This document shows, piece after piece, positions 52,001 to 63,199 of a stretch of DNA of 64,000 nt. Position 1 is the first letter of the stretch. Every line of letters starts with the position of its first letter. Both the position numbers and the translations under genes were made by a program. This stretch comes from Echinometra lucunter (Eukaryota > Echinodermata > Echinoidea > Camarodonta > Echinometridae): contig CM057158.1 of NCBI GenBank assembly GCA_029962745.1, positions 4,576,492 through 4,640,491 on the forward strand. The letters are read 5' to 3'. Under the pieces are notes generated by a model. The model was not told the DNA's origin. It worked only from the letters and a program-made list of their open reading frames with translations, and searched no databases.

Positions 52001-54319
52001 TGTCTGGAGTGTACAATTTGAAACAAGGTAAGGTGGACTTGGAGTTTTACATCATTTTCTCTTGTGATGATTGTCAATTTTCTGCATTAACCTAATTCTT
52101 GACTGCAGCCCTGGACCCAACTCTTATCTAAACTAGACCTGAAACCCAATCACAACCTAATGCTAAAGCCTGGAGCAACCATTGCTGAAGCAATTGTCAG
52201 ATCAACCAAAATGACATAAAGTTGACTTGGCATGTAGAATAATTAGAGAAGTTCAATATTAAAGAGTTGTCTGTGAAGAACTATATGAATATCCCAATAA
52301 GTGTGCAAACAGTGACAAATTTGTAATTAGATTTCCTGATAATCTCAACAACACCCCCCCCCCCCCCCCCCGCCAAAAAAAAATGAGAATAATAATAATG
52401 ATAATAATAATAGGCATTTGTAAGGCACCATCTATCTAGAAAAATTCTATTCCGAGGCACGCAAGAAAAGAAAAGATAAGGGGGTTTGGATGAGTGTCAA
52501 AGTGTCTAGTACTGGTATTGTTAAAATAGATATGTTTTCAACTTGGATTTAAAGGTTTCTAAAGATGGTATGATTCTCAAAGCCATTGGTAGATTGTTCC
52601 AAAGAGAGGGTGCTGCAGCTGAGAAAGCCCTTACACCACAGAATGAAAGTTTATAACTGATTTTACTTATTGCAGTTTCTATTGTCCATCTTGCCTTAAG
52701 TTACAAATTTAAGTAAAAAGTCATAAAAATGGATAAATGTCACAGTTAAATGACAGTGAGGACATGTGAGAGATGAGGTGGACATGTTTCAAATGCTCAC
52801 AAGATAGAGATGTGTAGACTTATCTTTATTAAAAGAGAAACTCAAGTTCTGGGAAAGGTGAAAAATAATTTTGTGGGCTTTCTCATTCTTTTCTTGTCAG
52901 TTAGGAAGAATATCAAAATAAAAAGGTGCCCTGAAAAGGACTGCTCTTCAAATGCCTACATATTCGAAATTTGACAAGAAATACCGGAACGTTCATGCCA
53001 GATTTGTGTGTGGTCCTGTATACTCGTTTTTGTGTATGGTACAAGTGCTTGAGATGAGAAGTGGGTAAATTTCTTATCAATTAAATAATCGCACACTAAA
53101 CACCTTTGTTTATGTACAACTAATATAACTTTTCCAAGTATTCTTGTGAAAAAGTTTTTTTTGAATGGTAATCATATGACCAGAACTCCAGTTTATCTTT
53201 AACCATTCAGTCATGACCTGGAATCACTGCCAAATAATGATGTTTTCTCCCTTGCATCTGTAGGTCACACAAAGTATCTTGAAAGTGCCTTCTCTTCTGG
53301 ACACCTTGACTTATCGCTTCTTCCAGTGGGCTTCTTCTCTGGACTTTACGCACTATCAGGATGGTATGTAGAATGTCCCTGTTTCTAGCCTCAGTATAAA
53401 CCCAGTTTCAGACATGATGCTATAAATTGTCTATAAAAAATACAAAATAAAAAAAAAAGAAAAGAAAAGAGAAAAGATTACAGAAAAAAAGGAAAAGAAT
53501 CAATCAATCAATCAATCAATCAATCAAGTCGGGTAGTATTCCCGAGATCCATGGACAAGTTCTCTCCATCGGTTCCTGTCCTTCATTAGATTGATAATTG
53601 ATAAAGGAAAAGAAAAAACAACAAAAGCAACAACAACAAAAGCAATAACAAGTTCCCCCCAAAAAAACAAAAAAACAAAGAGGCATCAAAACATTTAATT
53701 TAATGAATATCAAGGAGTTTTTTCTTCCTTTCTTTCTTCTTTCTTTCTTTTTTAATTGATTTTTTTTTTTTTCTGGGGGGGGGGTTGGAAAACATAGTTG
53801 TGCAAAACAGTGGCCCCTTATGTGAACTCATGATTTGTGTCTATCAGGATAAACAAATATCCACTACTTTCTTCTCTGTTTTTTTTTGTATTTTGCCACT
53901 GTAGTCATGTTATTTGAAGCACCTAATGTCTTGTGTCAAAATGGGCTTTTTGTGGTAACTAGCACTTTCATCAATGATTCTAATGGAAAGTACTCGTTTT
54001 GACCTAAGCTTTTAAAGAAGCAACAGCTCAAATTTGTTACCTATGAAAAAATTCCTCCTGTAAGTAATTTTTATGAACTATGTTAAATCATCTTGTTGAA
54101 GGTACATTACCTTCCACAAATAAACATTAACAACAAAATGAAAACTAAAACAAAAACAAAAGAAAAGATAAGGAAGAATAGTGTATTGTCTCAATTTTGC
54201 TGTGATGTTTGATGGACCCACATGTCAGCCAATTCAAAAAGAAAATGTCAATTCTTTTTTTCTTTCATTTACAGGGAAATTATTACAACCATAACTGAAG
54301 AAATTGATCGCCCAGTGAG
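48846..54319 (+). CDS. SLC7-type amino-acid transporter, 5' part (runs off window)
   Basis: Five exons (48846-49002, 50015-50375, 51902-52027, 53264-53363, 54275-54319) join in phase without breaks. The product begins a 12-helix APC-fold transporter of the SLC7 family, probably the L-type/light-chain branch that pairs with an SLC3 glycoprotein to exchange amino acids at the plasma membrane. Seen: GTGIFISPSGVL at the unwound first helix (substrate site), GALVYAELSLIMRKSGGDF, IAIQSLVIAKYLL and INCVSIKFSARLTGF. The helix-6 motif reads LYALSGWEIITTITEEIDRP. Later helices are not in the window. The exact paralogue and substrate cannot be named. Confidence 0.88.
49578..49705. mobile_element. Hairpin MITE in SLC7-type intron
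   Basis: GAGTTTCTGGTTAAAACTAT (49599) pairs perfectly with its complement ending 49685. Outer flanks TATACTCTGCC and GGCAAAGTATA extend the arms. Confidence 0.65.
50015..50375 (+). CDS. SLC7-type exon B: helices 1-3
   Basis: Acceptor CCCACAG. 120 codons plus one base. Holds IGQVIGTGIFISPSG (helix 1 unwound region), WALILWILCAVIQFCGALVY (helix 2) and the KSGGDF turn, then a further hydrophobic segment ending in PFFQC. Strongly family-typical. Confidence 0.93.
51634..51819. mobile_element. Palindromic MITE (GTGTTTCATAAAGCTG ends) in SLC7-type intron
   Basis: Ends CTGGGGGGTGTTTCATAAAG and its near-complement. Arms include GTAAGTTACGCACCACTTTA and a mirrored copy. Its ends resemble those of the element at 30075. 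Confidence 0.7.
51902..52027 (+). CDS. SLC7-type exon C
   Basis: Acceptor TTATTACAG; 126 bases, donor GTAAGG in phase 1. Codes for a helix and loop with IVYINCVSIKFSARLTGFLT and TKMFGLIAIFVSGV, matching the NC.SVK.A motif of the family. Confidence 0.9.
52380..53180. repeat. Dispersed repeat-like segment in SLC7-type intron
   Basis: An (AAT)n run leads into TAGGCATTTGTAAGGCACCA and a long segment (for example AGATTGTTCCAAAGAGAGGG) that reads like an old interspersed repeat. I see no protein in it and cannot name the family. Confidence 0.4.
53264..53363 (+). CDS. SLC7-type exon D
   Basis: Acceptor CATCTGTAG; 100 bases, donor GTATGT in phase 2. Codes for GHTKYLESAFSSG, then LPVGFFSGLYALSGW, the approach to helix 6. 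Confidence 0.9.
54275..54319 (+). CDS. SLC7-type exon E (last seen)
   Basis: A 45-base exon (acceptor TTTACAG, donor GTAAGA) coding for EIITTITEEIDRPVR. This matches the conserved N.V.EE...P segment after helix 6. Both phases fit. The following NLPRAI-type exon is not found before the window ends. Confidence 0.85.
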
Positions 54320-54680
54320 GTAAGATGACACATTATTGAAATTATTTTTGGTCCCCGATGACAATGTATGCATGGCAATGAATATTGTACATGTACATTG
54401 ATTGCATGTTAATAGTGTGGAACAATATTAGTCAAATATTTCTCATCTCTGTATTTCATTTGGATTGCTCATCAAGTGCATTCTATGTGAAAGACCAGAG
54501 TAAAAGCAAAGATAAAGAAGAAAAGGAAAAGGAATAGAGTGAGTGAGGGGGAGAGAGAGGGGGGGGGGGGGGGAAGAGGATGAGAAAGCAGCGAAAAAAA
54601 AAATACAGAGCTGCTAAAAAGACATACCTAGCTCATACTTTAGTGGTATCCTATTTGACCTCCTTTATACTAATCTAATA

Positions 54681-54780
54681 CAGAGCTGCCAACTCTCCCG
54701 GATTTGCCGGGAGACTCCCGGAAAATCAAGCAATCTCCCGATCTCCCGACACATACTCAAAATCTCCCGGATTCTTAAAT
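54681..54780. repeat. CTCCCGGA-rich repeat fragment
   Basis: CAGAGCTGCCAACTCTCCCG followed by several CTCCCGGA/CTCCCGA units. It looks like the end of a hAT-type element, but no partner end is seen. Confidence 0.4.
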
Positions 54781-57261
54781 TTTTGAAAGGTATCATGCTT
54801 CCCGTCATTGCTCCTTCAAATAAATTTCTGTCTCTCTCAGAGATCGCTCATGCATTAATGTTACATTTTACATACAAACAATACAAGCGCAACAAGCCAC
54901 GGCGAGCGCGCTATAATCCGATACCGACCATGGGTGATTTCAAGTTCGGTGTGCGGTGTTGGTGTTGGTGTTGAGAGCGTGGAAAGGCTCCTGAACCGAG
55001 CTCCAACACCGACGGTCAGTTTAGAGGGACGATACCGATCACCATATCGATAGCTCAACACCAGCGCTCAACACCGAGTGTCGTCATGCTTATGAGTGAA
55101 AAGCCTCGACGATGAAATTATTTTCAATGAAAACTCCAACAAATTTGCTTTATATCTGACTAGACTAGAATAATCATTCAAAAAGTCCGATAGGGAAAAT
55201 ATCTTTCTCGCATAATATGTATATGGCTTTGAAAATCTGAACTTACTTTGGCAGTAAAATGCGACAAACCACCAGGATGTACCGAGTGGTCGTTGGCTTT
55301 CAGCACGTTCCGCCATGCTAGCTCCGCGAGTAAGCTAAATTAAAGCGCGCCGTGTAGAGTAGGCGTTACGGAGAGCTAGCTTGGCCCAAACACTCTTCTT
55401 GGCATTCTGTTTATTTCTTTATGAATATAACTTGAATTATTCATTAGACTTTTGAATAATTTTATTATTTAAAAATTCAATGGAAAAATACAGAAAAAAA
55501 AGAAAAACTACACAAAACCTCTGCATGGATATGCTCTTGAGTCTAGATCTAGACCCTGCAAAACTGATTTTTTTTTTTTTTAATCTCTCTCTTGTTTGTT
55601 TAAATGAAAACTTTAAGTTTAACAAAGTTAATCAGAAGAAATAAGCTATTATAGTTTTTATACTGTACAATTATAGGATACTGTATAGATTTCCAGTCAC
55701 CGTCCCACTATGTGAAAATAAACTAGATCCAGGCCTGGCTAAGGTAGTCTTTTTTCTTTTTCTTTCTTTTTTTTTTTGTTCAATTTACAGTAAACATTAG
55801 AGTCAACTGTTGTTAGACCCCAAACGTTACGGTTTATTCAAAGGAATGACAAGAGAAAAATCAACTCAAGCAAATGTCACATTGTTGGCAATGGTAGTCC
55901 GAAGATGATGTAAATGGTGATTTATTATGGATTTCTGTCACTGGCAATAGGTATTGTACCACATGACGATCTGTCAAAGTTTAAAAAGCTCCGTCCAAGC
56001 CGTGTCAGATAGTCACTCTCATATTAGTAAACAAAGAAAGTCAAATACCGGTAGGCCCTACCTAAATACTAAAAAGTAGATATAGTCGAAATAAGCCTGG
56101 CCCTTAGGCTTGGCCTTAAGAAGCCTATTGAAGTTGAATCCACTGAATGTCCAAGTCTGTAATTTAGCTGCAGCTACCTACATTGATCGCAGCTAGCTCC
56201 GCCCGGCGCGGCCCGCCGGCGGCGTAGATCTAGGTCATCTAGGACCAGGTCAGAATCACCGAATTATTAAAAAGCGCCAAAACGAAAATAGCAATAAATT
56301 TTGGCTTTCAGATAAAACTCTTGACTTGCCTAGATTGTTGTTAGACTCAAGTCCTCTTCCAAGACAAGAAATTTCCACTATACACCGCAGGTGAGTACTT
56401 AAAGTTAAGACAGCTGACTCTTCGATGCCGCTATTCAGGGTCAAATCCGTCAAATCTACTCGAGTTGCGCATGTAGCTAATTATCATAAGAAATGCAAAT
56501 TTCAATGTTGACGTAACATCTTCGTAGTCTTTTATCCTTGCTGTAGTCCGTGCGTATATAAATTGAAGCTGTTTAAACTATTTGTACCCTACGCGACCCT
56601 ACGTATGATCTTCATACTATTTACTTCCTACTAGATTATGTCCTTTCGATGAAGACTATGATCTGATTATGTTTCTGTTTTACGGGGGGGGGGGGGTTAA
56701 CCGCTTTTTTATATTAATTTGGTTGCTGTGGCTGCAGGCATAGAAAGTATTATTAGATTAAAATGAAAGAATAAAACTTATCAAATTAATACATGCAACC
56801 AGATCTATGAATGAATTTTAAAACAAATAGATGTACACGTTTTTAAGGGTTCTCACGAAATAATTTGGTTTGCAATTAGTGCAGAGTCTCTTCTGTAGAG
56901 TGTAGACATGGACTGTATATTTTATACATCTACTTGTTTCTAAATTCTATACATCATAAATTATGTATCATCATTCCACGATCTTTAGTAAAATAAAATC
57001 TAATAACTTTTTGAACAATTTCATAGGCCTAAATTACAATACGTGTACATGAGCTGCGAGGAATGGGATAAAGGGGCTGACTGGACCCCTCCATTGGGTT
57101 CTACTCATGGCATGATGAACCAAAATTATGGGAGGACTTCTGGGGGCTTGAAGGATTATAATCATCGGCCAAACTTTGGGGTGCTTGAGAAATTTTTGGT
57201 GGGGCTTCAGCCCAGAACCCCCCCCCCCCTCTTTGAATCGCATATGAGCCCCATCCCCTGT

Positions 57262-57263
57262 TT

Positions 57264-57318
<55 letters not shown>

Positions 57319-57425
57319 TACTACTACTGACTGAACAACCGTATAATAATAATGATAATAATAATAATAATGATAATAATAATAATAATAATAATGATAA
57401 TAATAATAATAATAATAATAATGAT
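57262..57425. repeat. (TAC)n and (AAT)n microsatellites
   Basis: A TAC run (57265-57330) followed by AAT/GAT runs (57341-57425), leading into AGCGCC...AAGTGCTCAAGGCG, a unique-looking tail that may belong to a dispersed repeat. Confidence 0.9.
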
Positions 57426-57567
57426 AAATTAAGTTGACTATTACAGCGCCAATTTCACTCTGTGAAGTGCTCAAGGCGTATTTGAAATCATTAGGAATTG
57501 ACCACAAATGTTTCAAGATGGTTATGAGGCCTCACGTGCATCTTATCCGTACTTATCAAATCTGACT

Positions 57568-57836
57568 CATGGCCGTACGCAGCGGGGGGGGGGGGGGGGG
57601 GCAGGGGCAGTTGCCTGGCCCCAGATATTTTGAAAACTTACATTTTTTACTAAAAATTTTCACAAAATCCACCAAAAGTGTGCACCAAATCCTTCAATTT
57701 CACTTTCAAAAATGCAAAAGCGCCCTCATCACTAGCTCGGTCGCTGTGCTCCCTCACTTTCAAGTTTCTTTTTAAAAAATTACGCGTCTTGCCCCCCCCC
57801 CCCCCTCCCCCGGAAAAATTTCTGCGTACGACCCTG
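57568..57836. mobile_element. hAT-like MITE nested in the Harbinger element
   Basis: A 269-bp insert with inverted ends CATGGCCGTACGCAG and CTGCGTACGACCCTG, flanked by identical 8-bp copies of ATCTGACT (57560-57567 and 57837-57844). An 8-bp duplication with CA..G ends is the hAT signature. It carries a long G run near the left and a C run near the right and has no coding capacity. It ends about 60 bp before the Myb-like start codon. Confidence 0.85.
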
Positions 57837-57898
57837 ATCTGACTGTATATATTAAATGAAGAGAACAAAGAATTTTCCTTAAAATTTAATTTCATAGA

Positions 57899-59287
57899 AT
57901 GGAGACCCCATTGAAGAAGAAGGGGGCCTGGAGAGCTCAAGAAATCATGTCCTGCATTGACGCATACATTGAGAACTTCAATACCTACAAATGCATGAAA
58001 AAAAATGGCCAAGTAAAGGGCTTTCATGATAGCATGTGTGAGCTGCTAGTGCTTCCAAAAGGGTGTACAGAAAACCTGATGAAAAACCTGGGGCGAGAGT
58101 TTAGAGAGGAAATAAAGGGGACCATGGTCAGCGGAGCGGCGACCACAGTGCCAAAACTGCGAGGTTCCCCTGATCTGTACTTGAAGTACGAAGAATATCA
58201 GCAGCTGTATTTTCCCGCTGGTGGACAGGTACAAAATTATGAATTTGACAAATCTCATGTCAAATACTTTAACATCAGGTTTTTATTATGTTTCAAAATT
58301 AGTCAAACACATAAAGCTTTTATGGAATATTGACATTTTTCCAAATTTATAATTACACCTTATTTATATACAATATTTATTCAAGAAAAAAGTGAAACAG
58401 TTCTCGAGCACCGCATGCAAACAACTGAATAGGCCTGTTGTATAAAATATATAGTTCAACTCTGGTCATTGAATTAGCGTAGGCCTACTTCAATGGTTGG
58501 CATACGTTGCTGTTCAGAGAAATATAAGACAATAAACCAAGAAAAAATCGTTTGGTAATAACTTGGTAAAATGACGACAGGCCTAACCATGTGCCTTGGC
58601 CCATGCAGGTTTCATTAAAATCACATTCGCATAACATATCATCATACATACTGTCCAAATTCTAAAACAAGCAATCGTAATAATTATAACTTTTTATATT
58701 GTTTTCTGAAAACGGCTACGGGGGTGTCCGGACGCTTTCTTTTTGTCTTTTGATTTGATACAAAAATCAATGTCCATTTTTCTTATAATTGCCTAACAGA
58801 AGTGTTACAGAAATATTGCTTGTTATCTTCATTTAAATGTTCGTTTTAACTTGAATGACCGGACTCACAACATCTGGGTATTTTAGATATACAGTAAATC
58901 TTAAAGATATAGCATTAATGACAGTACAACGGGTATTAGAATTTTAATAAGTAAATATCAAAGAATATTTGACATCATTTTCCTTTAAAAAATGATTCAG
59001 GAAACAAAGACAGTGTTCACAATATCATTTCAATATAGGTCAAACCACAAGCAGTGGTAACGGAAGGAGAAGTTAAGACCTTCAAGAGTGCGTCGGCCCG
59101 GGGAGCATCAGATGCTGAGAACGGATCACCGCCTAAAAAGAGGCGTCAGAGAGCCTCGGAGGATGATTTACTGGAAATCATGAATAAACTTGTTGAATGC
59201 AACCAAAAAATAGCCATTGAGCTACAAACGATCAGAATGATCTTGGCCACGCAATACGGCATTGAAGTTAGGGAAAATGAAGTCTAA
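57899..59287 (+). CDS. Harbinger-associated Myb/SANT-like DNA-binding protein
   Basis: Two exons (57899-58228, 59039-59287) join in phase 0 to 192 residues. Exon 1 holds a Trp-containing helical domain (GAWRAQEIMSCIDAYIENF onward) of the Myb/trihelix or MADF type. Exon 2 carries a basic nuclear-localisation signal (PPKKRRQR, residues 141-148) and a C-terminal amphipathic helix. In Harbinger elements this partner recruits the transposase to DNA and to the nucleus; that role is inferred from context. An acceptor-like TTTCATAG sits one base before the ATG, suggesting a spliced 5' leader. The reading frame is intact. Confidence 0.78.
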
Positions 59288-59572
59288 GTTTCCTTTATAA
59301 TTCAGGTTTTGAATATTAAATTTTCTCGTTTTCCATGAATGCTTGAAATTAAAATTTGTGCAGCTTATGTTCACTGCACAGTTGTTACTGAAAATGCATC
59401 TTCAAATCAGGGGGAAAACGAAAAATGGCTAATAATTATTCCAGAACAGTGCATCTTCCATATTCTTCGCACAAGATTTTAATCCACGCATTAATTGATA
59501 CAAAATTTGGAAATTATAATAATATTTTGCATGTGAACTGTTGTTTTCACATGTATTCAGGTTTATCGAGTA

Positions 59573-59990
59573 ATGTTCGTTATTCCGAAGGTTTATTATT
59601 CCGAAGGTTTGTTATTCCGAAGGTTCTATATTCCAAAGATCGATTGTTCCGAAACACTTAAACTGCGTATACATTATGGCCGTTATAATCTGAAAATGAA
59701 AATGGGTTCGTCAATCCAAACATTTTGTGGCTTTATTCCGAAGGTTCGTTATAGTACGAAAATGAAATTAGGTTCTTTATTTCGAAGTTTCGTTAATCCG
59801 AAAATGAAACTAGGTTCGTTTGTCAGAAAATAGCTAACGTACAAACGAACCTCATTTCATTTTCGGATTACCGAACCTACGAAATAACTTACTTTATTTC
59901 GTTTTCGGATTAACGAACCTTTGGAATAAATAACCTGTTTTCATTTTGGGGGCTAAGGAACCTTTGGAACAACGAAACTTCGGAATAACA
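59573..59990. repeat. Fold-back array of TTCGTTATTCCGAA-like units, copy 2
   Basis: Same family as the array at 1430. Here the two arms are long: 59573-59835 forward and 59838-59990 inverted. It lies inside the Harbinger element, between the Myb-like gene and the transposase. Confidence 0.75.
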
Positions 59991-60779
59991 AGCTGCAGCC
60001 GGTTTATTGGAACATGAACCGGTTGCATTTTGTCAACTTATTCATCTTAATCAATTGTAATTTCTTATCTAATATTCTTGATTAAATCTTAATTCAATTC
60101 TTTGTGCACTAATACAAGTTAAGCGAACAGGCTATCTTTATCTCATTATTATTTGAATTACATAATTAGTAAAAGCCCATTCTTTTTATTTTAAAATATA
60201 GTTTTTGCAATCACTTTTAATTTCTGTCATCTATTTTGTCATATAATTTCTGGGTAAATTCGATTGGATTTCTTTTACATTTAATCTATATTTTCTAAAC
60301 ACTTTGCATTCAATTACTTTTGTCAAAATCACATCATTCTTTACAATATTCATGTTTCATCGGTTAGTCAAGCAATTCGGGTCTTGAAAGATGCCATTTT
60401 CCATCTATATCCCTCACATTTCTAGTTTGGCAGCAAATGTCATCGTAATTACTGCAAAGGATTTATTTTGTTATTATTTACGGTTTATATAAACTTGCAT
60501 GATAATTTCAGCTGACTGAGTAGAAATTCTGTAACTTTTTTTGTTTTATGACATAGATCTAGCATTGTCGCTCCCATGTATGTAGTTAAACTTTTTATTT
60601 ATTTATTTTTTTAATTTCAATTTTAATTGTTAGCAATAGTACATGTTCTATTTTTACTTCGTTGTAAATATGAAAATATTAGACTTTGGTCATGTATCTT
60701 TTCTTCAAATAATAAAACCGAAATTGAATTGAATTGAATATTCATCATGTGATTTCCAAGATATTGTTCTTACATCATC

Positions 60780-61141
60780 TCACACTATGTAATTTGTATA
60801 CCTATTATGCAAAACAGACATTGCTACCAAACATTTTGAGGGAAATAGAACCCCTCCTTTGGCGGCCATTCGATTCTCTTTCAGTTGTGCCAGTCTCCAT
60901 CTAAGCTGGGTAGCTCCAATTGTTCTTTCTACGATTTGTCTAAGTTTTGTTACATCTAAATTGTATCGTTCTTCTTCTTCTGATGGATGCTGTGTCACCA
61001 CTCTGTGGATTACTGATGGATGCAGGTTCCGGTAGGCCGGGTCTCCCAAAACAACCTGATTCTCTGGGAGATTGTCGAGCCATCGCATGAATTCAGTGCT
61101 CCACTCTGTCGCAGTCTTGTCATGCGTTGCTCCTGATAGCC
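60780..61141 (-). CDS. Harbinger transposase exon 3
   Basis: Acceptor AATGCAG; 119 residues and a stop. Contains THDKTATEW, the second Asp (LGDPAYR) and the catalytic Glu (VERTIGATQLRWRL), and ends with LHNRYTNYIV, typical of the family's C-terminal helix. Confidence 0.92.
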
Positions 61142-62801
61142 CTGCATTTTCCGGGGAAGGGAGGGGGGGGGGCGGTGGGAGATAATCATTCATGCGAATA
61201 AAATTCATAACTTTATATGTTCGGGATAACTGATTTTAAATGGCTAATTTCCTTTACTAATATCTTATAGGCACATGACTAATTTCAACGCATGACCCAT
61301 TTTGCAAGGTCTAATGGAATATTGTTTTTAAATCGTTCCCACGAGTCAATGCACTCTCATAACAGTGAGGCTATTTTGTTTGAAAAAATAACGTCATGGA
61401 GATAAGAAACTGATCACTTTCATATACTTCGTCTTTATCTTATGTAGACACCTTTTCCTGCATGCTTAATTTTCTTTTCTTTTTTTTTGTAAATTAAGTA
61501 AGATTATCTTTATTTTCTATTTTTTTTTTTTTTGTAAATTAAGTAAGATTATCTTTATTTACCAGTTATGATATGCCGAACTTGGCCAAACTTATCCGTA
61601 ATGAGCTGGGTATTCAGTGAGTCACAAGATTTGCCATGGCGACCACAAAAGTAGGCGTCTCCTGCATGATCAGGTCTTTGGATCCGGGAGATATATCCGT
61701 CAATGTACAGAATGACTTGCTTCATCTTTTCATCATTCATAAAAACAAAGGGAAAGGTATGCAGTTAATTTCAAAGTGTGGCTACTGCGCCATGTTGATA
61801 TCTCGTCAGTGCCTGCAATCACGCCTGACTTATACACGTCATGGAAATTAATAAAGGGTCATTTCAAAAGTGACTCTAGGAACATTGGCATTACATTTTA
61901 AGAAAGAAAACATGAACAAGCAAATTGACCTGCATCTAGAAGGTGACGTGATTTTAATTTTGCAGGCTTTATATTGGCCCCTTTAAATTGGGATTTAACT
62001 CTTGGATTCTGCGGAATGGGTATACTAATAATTTACTTCTTCAACTGGAATTTTCATGTTGTTTAACATTTTCAAACTCAGATTTGATATGTCTATTTCT
62101 CATATAAAGTGCCGTCAGAAATCGGTTTATTTACCTTATAGGCAATTGCAATTAGAGATGCCGAAACGTATACAAGTATACTGTTGATTTACTTTTGATC
62201 ATAAATTGAGCTTGAACATCTATCTTTATATAGGCCAGGCCTTAGTTATATCATTATCACTATCATCCCGATTAGTTCCGTTATTTTTTTCGTATTATTG
62301 CTACTTTTCACAAACCGTATCATTAATAATCTTGGCAACATAACACAATCTTTATCAACTTACTGTAAACATAATTTTCCAAAAAAAAAAAGAAAAAAAA
62401 AAATGACGAGGCTTGTTTACCTGCCCATCCGGCATCATAATGTCGGATCCAAGACGATCATACTCCTCTGGAAGCGGGAGGGAAATGTAGTCGGTGGCAG
62501 TATCATATAAAAAATCCGATGTCAAGCGGGTATGCAAAAAGGCAGTTGACGGGGCGATTCCCGAAGATCGCCCAAGTTGCCTGTAGTACCCTCCTCCAGC
62601 TAAATAATCGAGTAGAGTTTCTATCATTTTTTCAGATTTCAGTTGCCCTCTTGGACCAGCCCCCCTCCAACGATTAAATTCAGCCCCAAGCTGAGAAATC
62701 TCTTCTTCATTTAAGCGGAAATGTTTAACAGATGAGTCGGTCGTTGATGCAGGAACTCGGTGATGATTAGCACGTCGACGATGGTGGATAAAACGAAACA
62801 T
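60780..62801 (-). CDS. PIF/Harbinger DDE transposase, intact
   Basis: Three exons (62801-62421, 61725-61563, 61141-60780) give about 301 residues. Exon 1 contains a helix-turn-helix-like stretch (DYLAGGGYYRQLGRSSGIAP). The DDE fold follows: first Asp in LYIDGYI (D136), PG.HD-like GLSGATHDKTAT, second Asp in VVLGDPAYR (D215) and Glu in IVERTIGATQLRWRL (E253). All three catalytic acids are present. Splice phases fit, with no stop or frameshift. At about 300 residues it is somewhat short for the family, so the start may lie upstream. The exon 2 acceptor was chosen as the first AG after a pyrimidine tract. Confidence 0.9.
61460..61560. repeat. Tandem duplication beside transposase exon 2
   Basis: TTTTTTTGTAAATTAAGTAA followed by GATTATCTTTATT occurs twice. 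The second copy abuts the exon 2 donor on the minus strand (61562), so this lies within the transposase intron. Confidence 0.85.
61563..61725 (-). CDS. Harbinger transposase exon 2
   Basis: 54 codons plus one base. Contains VILYIDGYISRIQRP with the first catalytic Asp and the family segment YFCGRHGKSCDSLNTQLI. Donor GTAAAT, phase 1. Confidence 0.85.
62421..62801 (-). CDS. Harbinger transposase exon 1
   Basis: 127 codons from ATG at 62801 to MMPDGQ, donor GTAAAC. Basic N-terminus (FIHHRRRANHHR), then a helical region with the DNA-binding-like turn GYYRQLGRSSGIAPS. Confidence 0.82.
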
Positions 62802-63199
62802 GACTCAAAATGAAACATACAAAATGCAATGAAACAAAATCATAAGAAAAAGTAAAAAATATGTCCGACTCGGGAACCCGACTCTTCCGTGCAACAGCGC
62901 AGCAATGCTAATGATAGCAACACCAACACCAACACCGTACTTGAAATCATGAATTTCCCGATCCCTAGGGGCTGGTGTTGGTGAATGGGGATTTTGCATG
63001 TAAATCGTCAACACGAACCGTGATACTCGGTTCAGCAGACGACATTCAACACCAGCAGATAACACAGACTACCGGAAATACGTCATACTTTGCGAGGTCA
63101 ACCCCAACACCAGCCTGATTTCAAGTACGGTGTTGAGGCTGGTGTTGGTGTTCTCACAACACCAACACCAGCCTCCAACACCAAACTTGAAATCACCCA

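Larger units (their letters stand above)
54931..63199. mobile_element. PIF/Harbinger DNA transposon, apparently autonomous
   Basis: Inverted ends: TGGGTGATTTCAAGTTCGGT at the left (54931) and the complement of TGGGTGATTTCAAGTTTGGT at the right (ending 63199), one mismatch in 20. Between them are a Myb-like DNA-binding gene (plus) and a DDE transposase (minus), convergent, the two-gene plan of PIF/Harbinger elements. GGTGTTGG-type motifs cluster inside both ends. No TWA target duplication is visible at these borders. A shared AGCGCGCTAT lies 17-45 bp further out on each side, so the true ends may be slightly wider. Confidence 0.85.
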
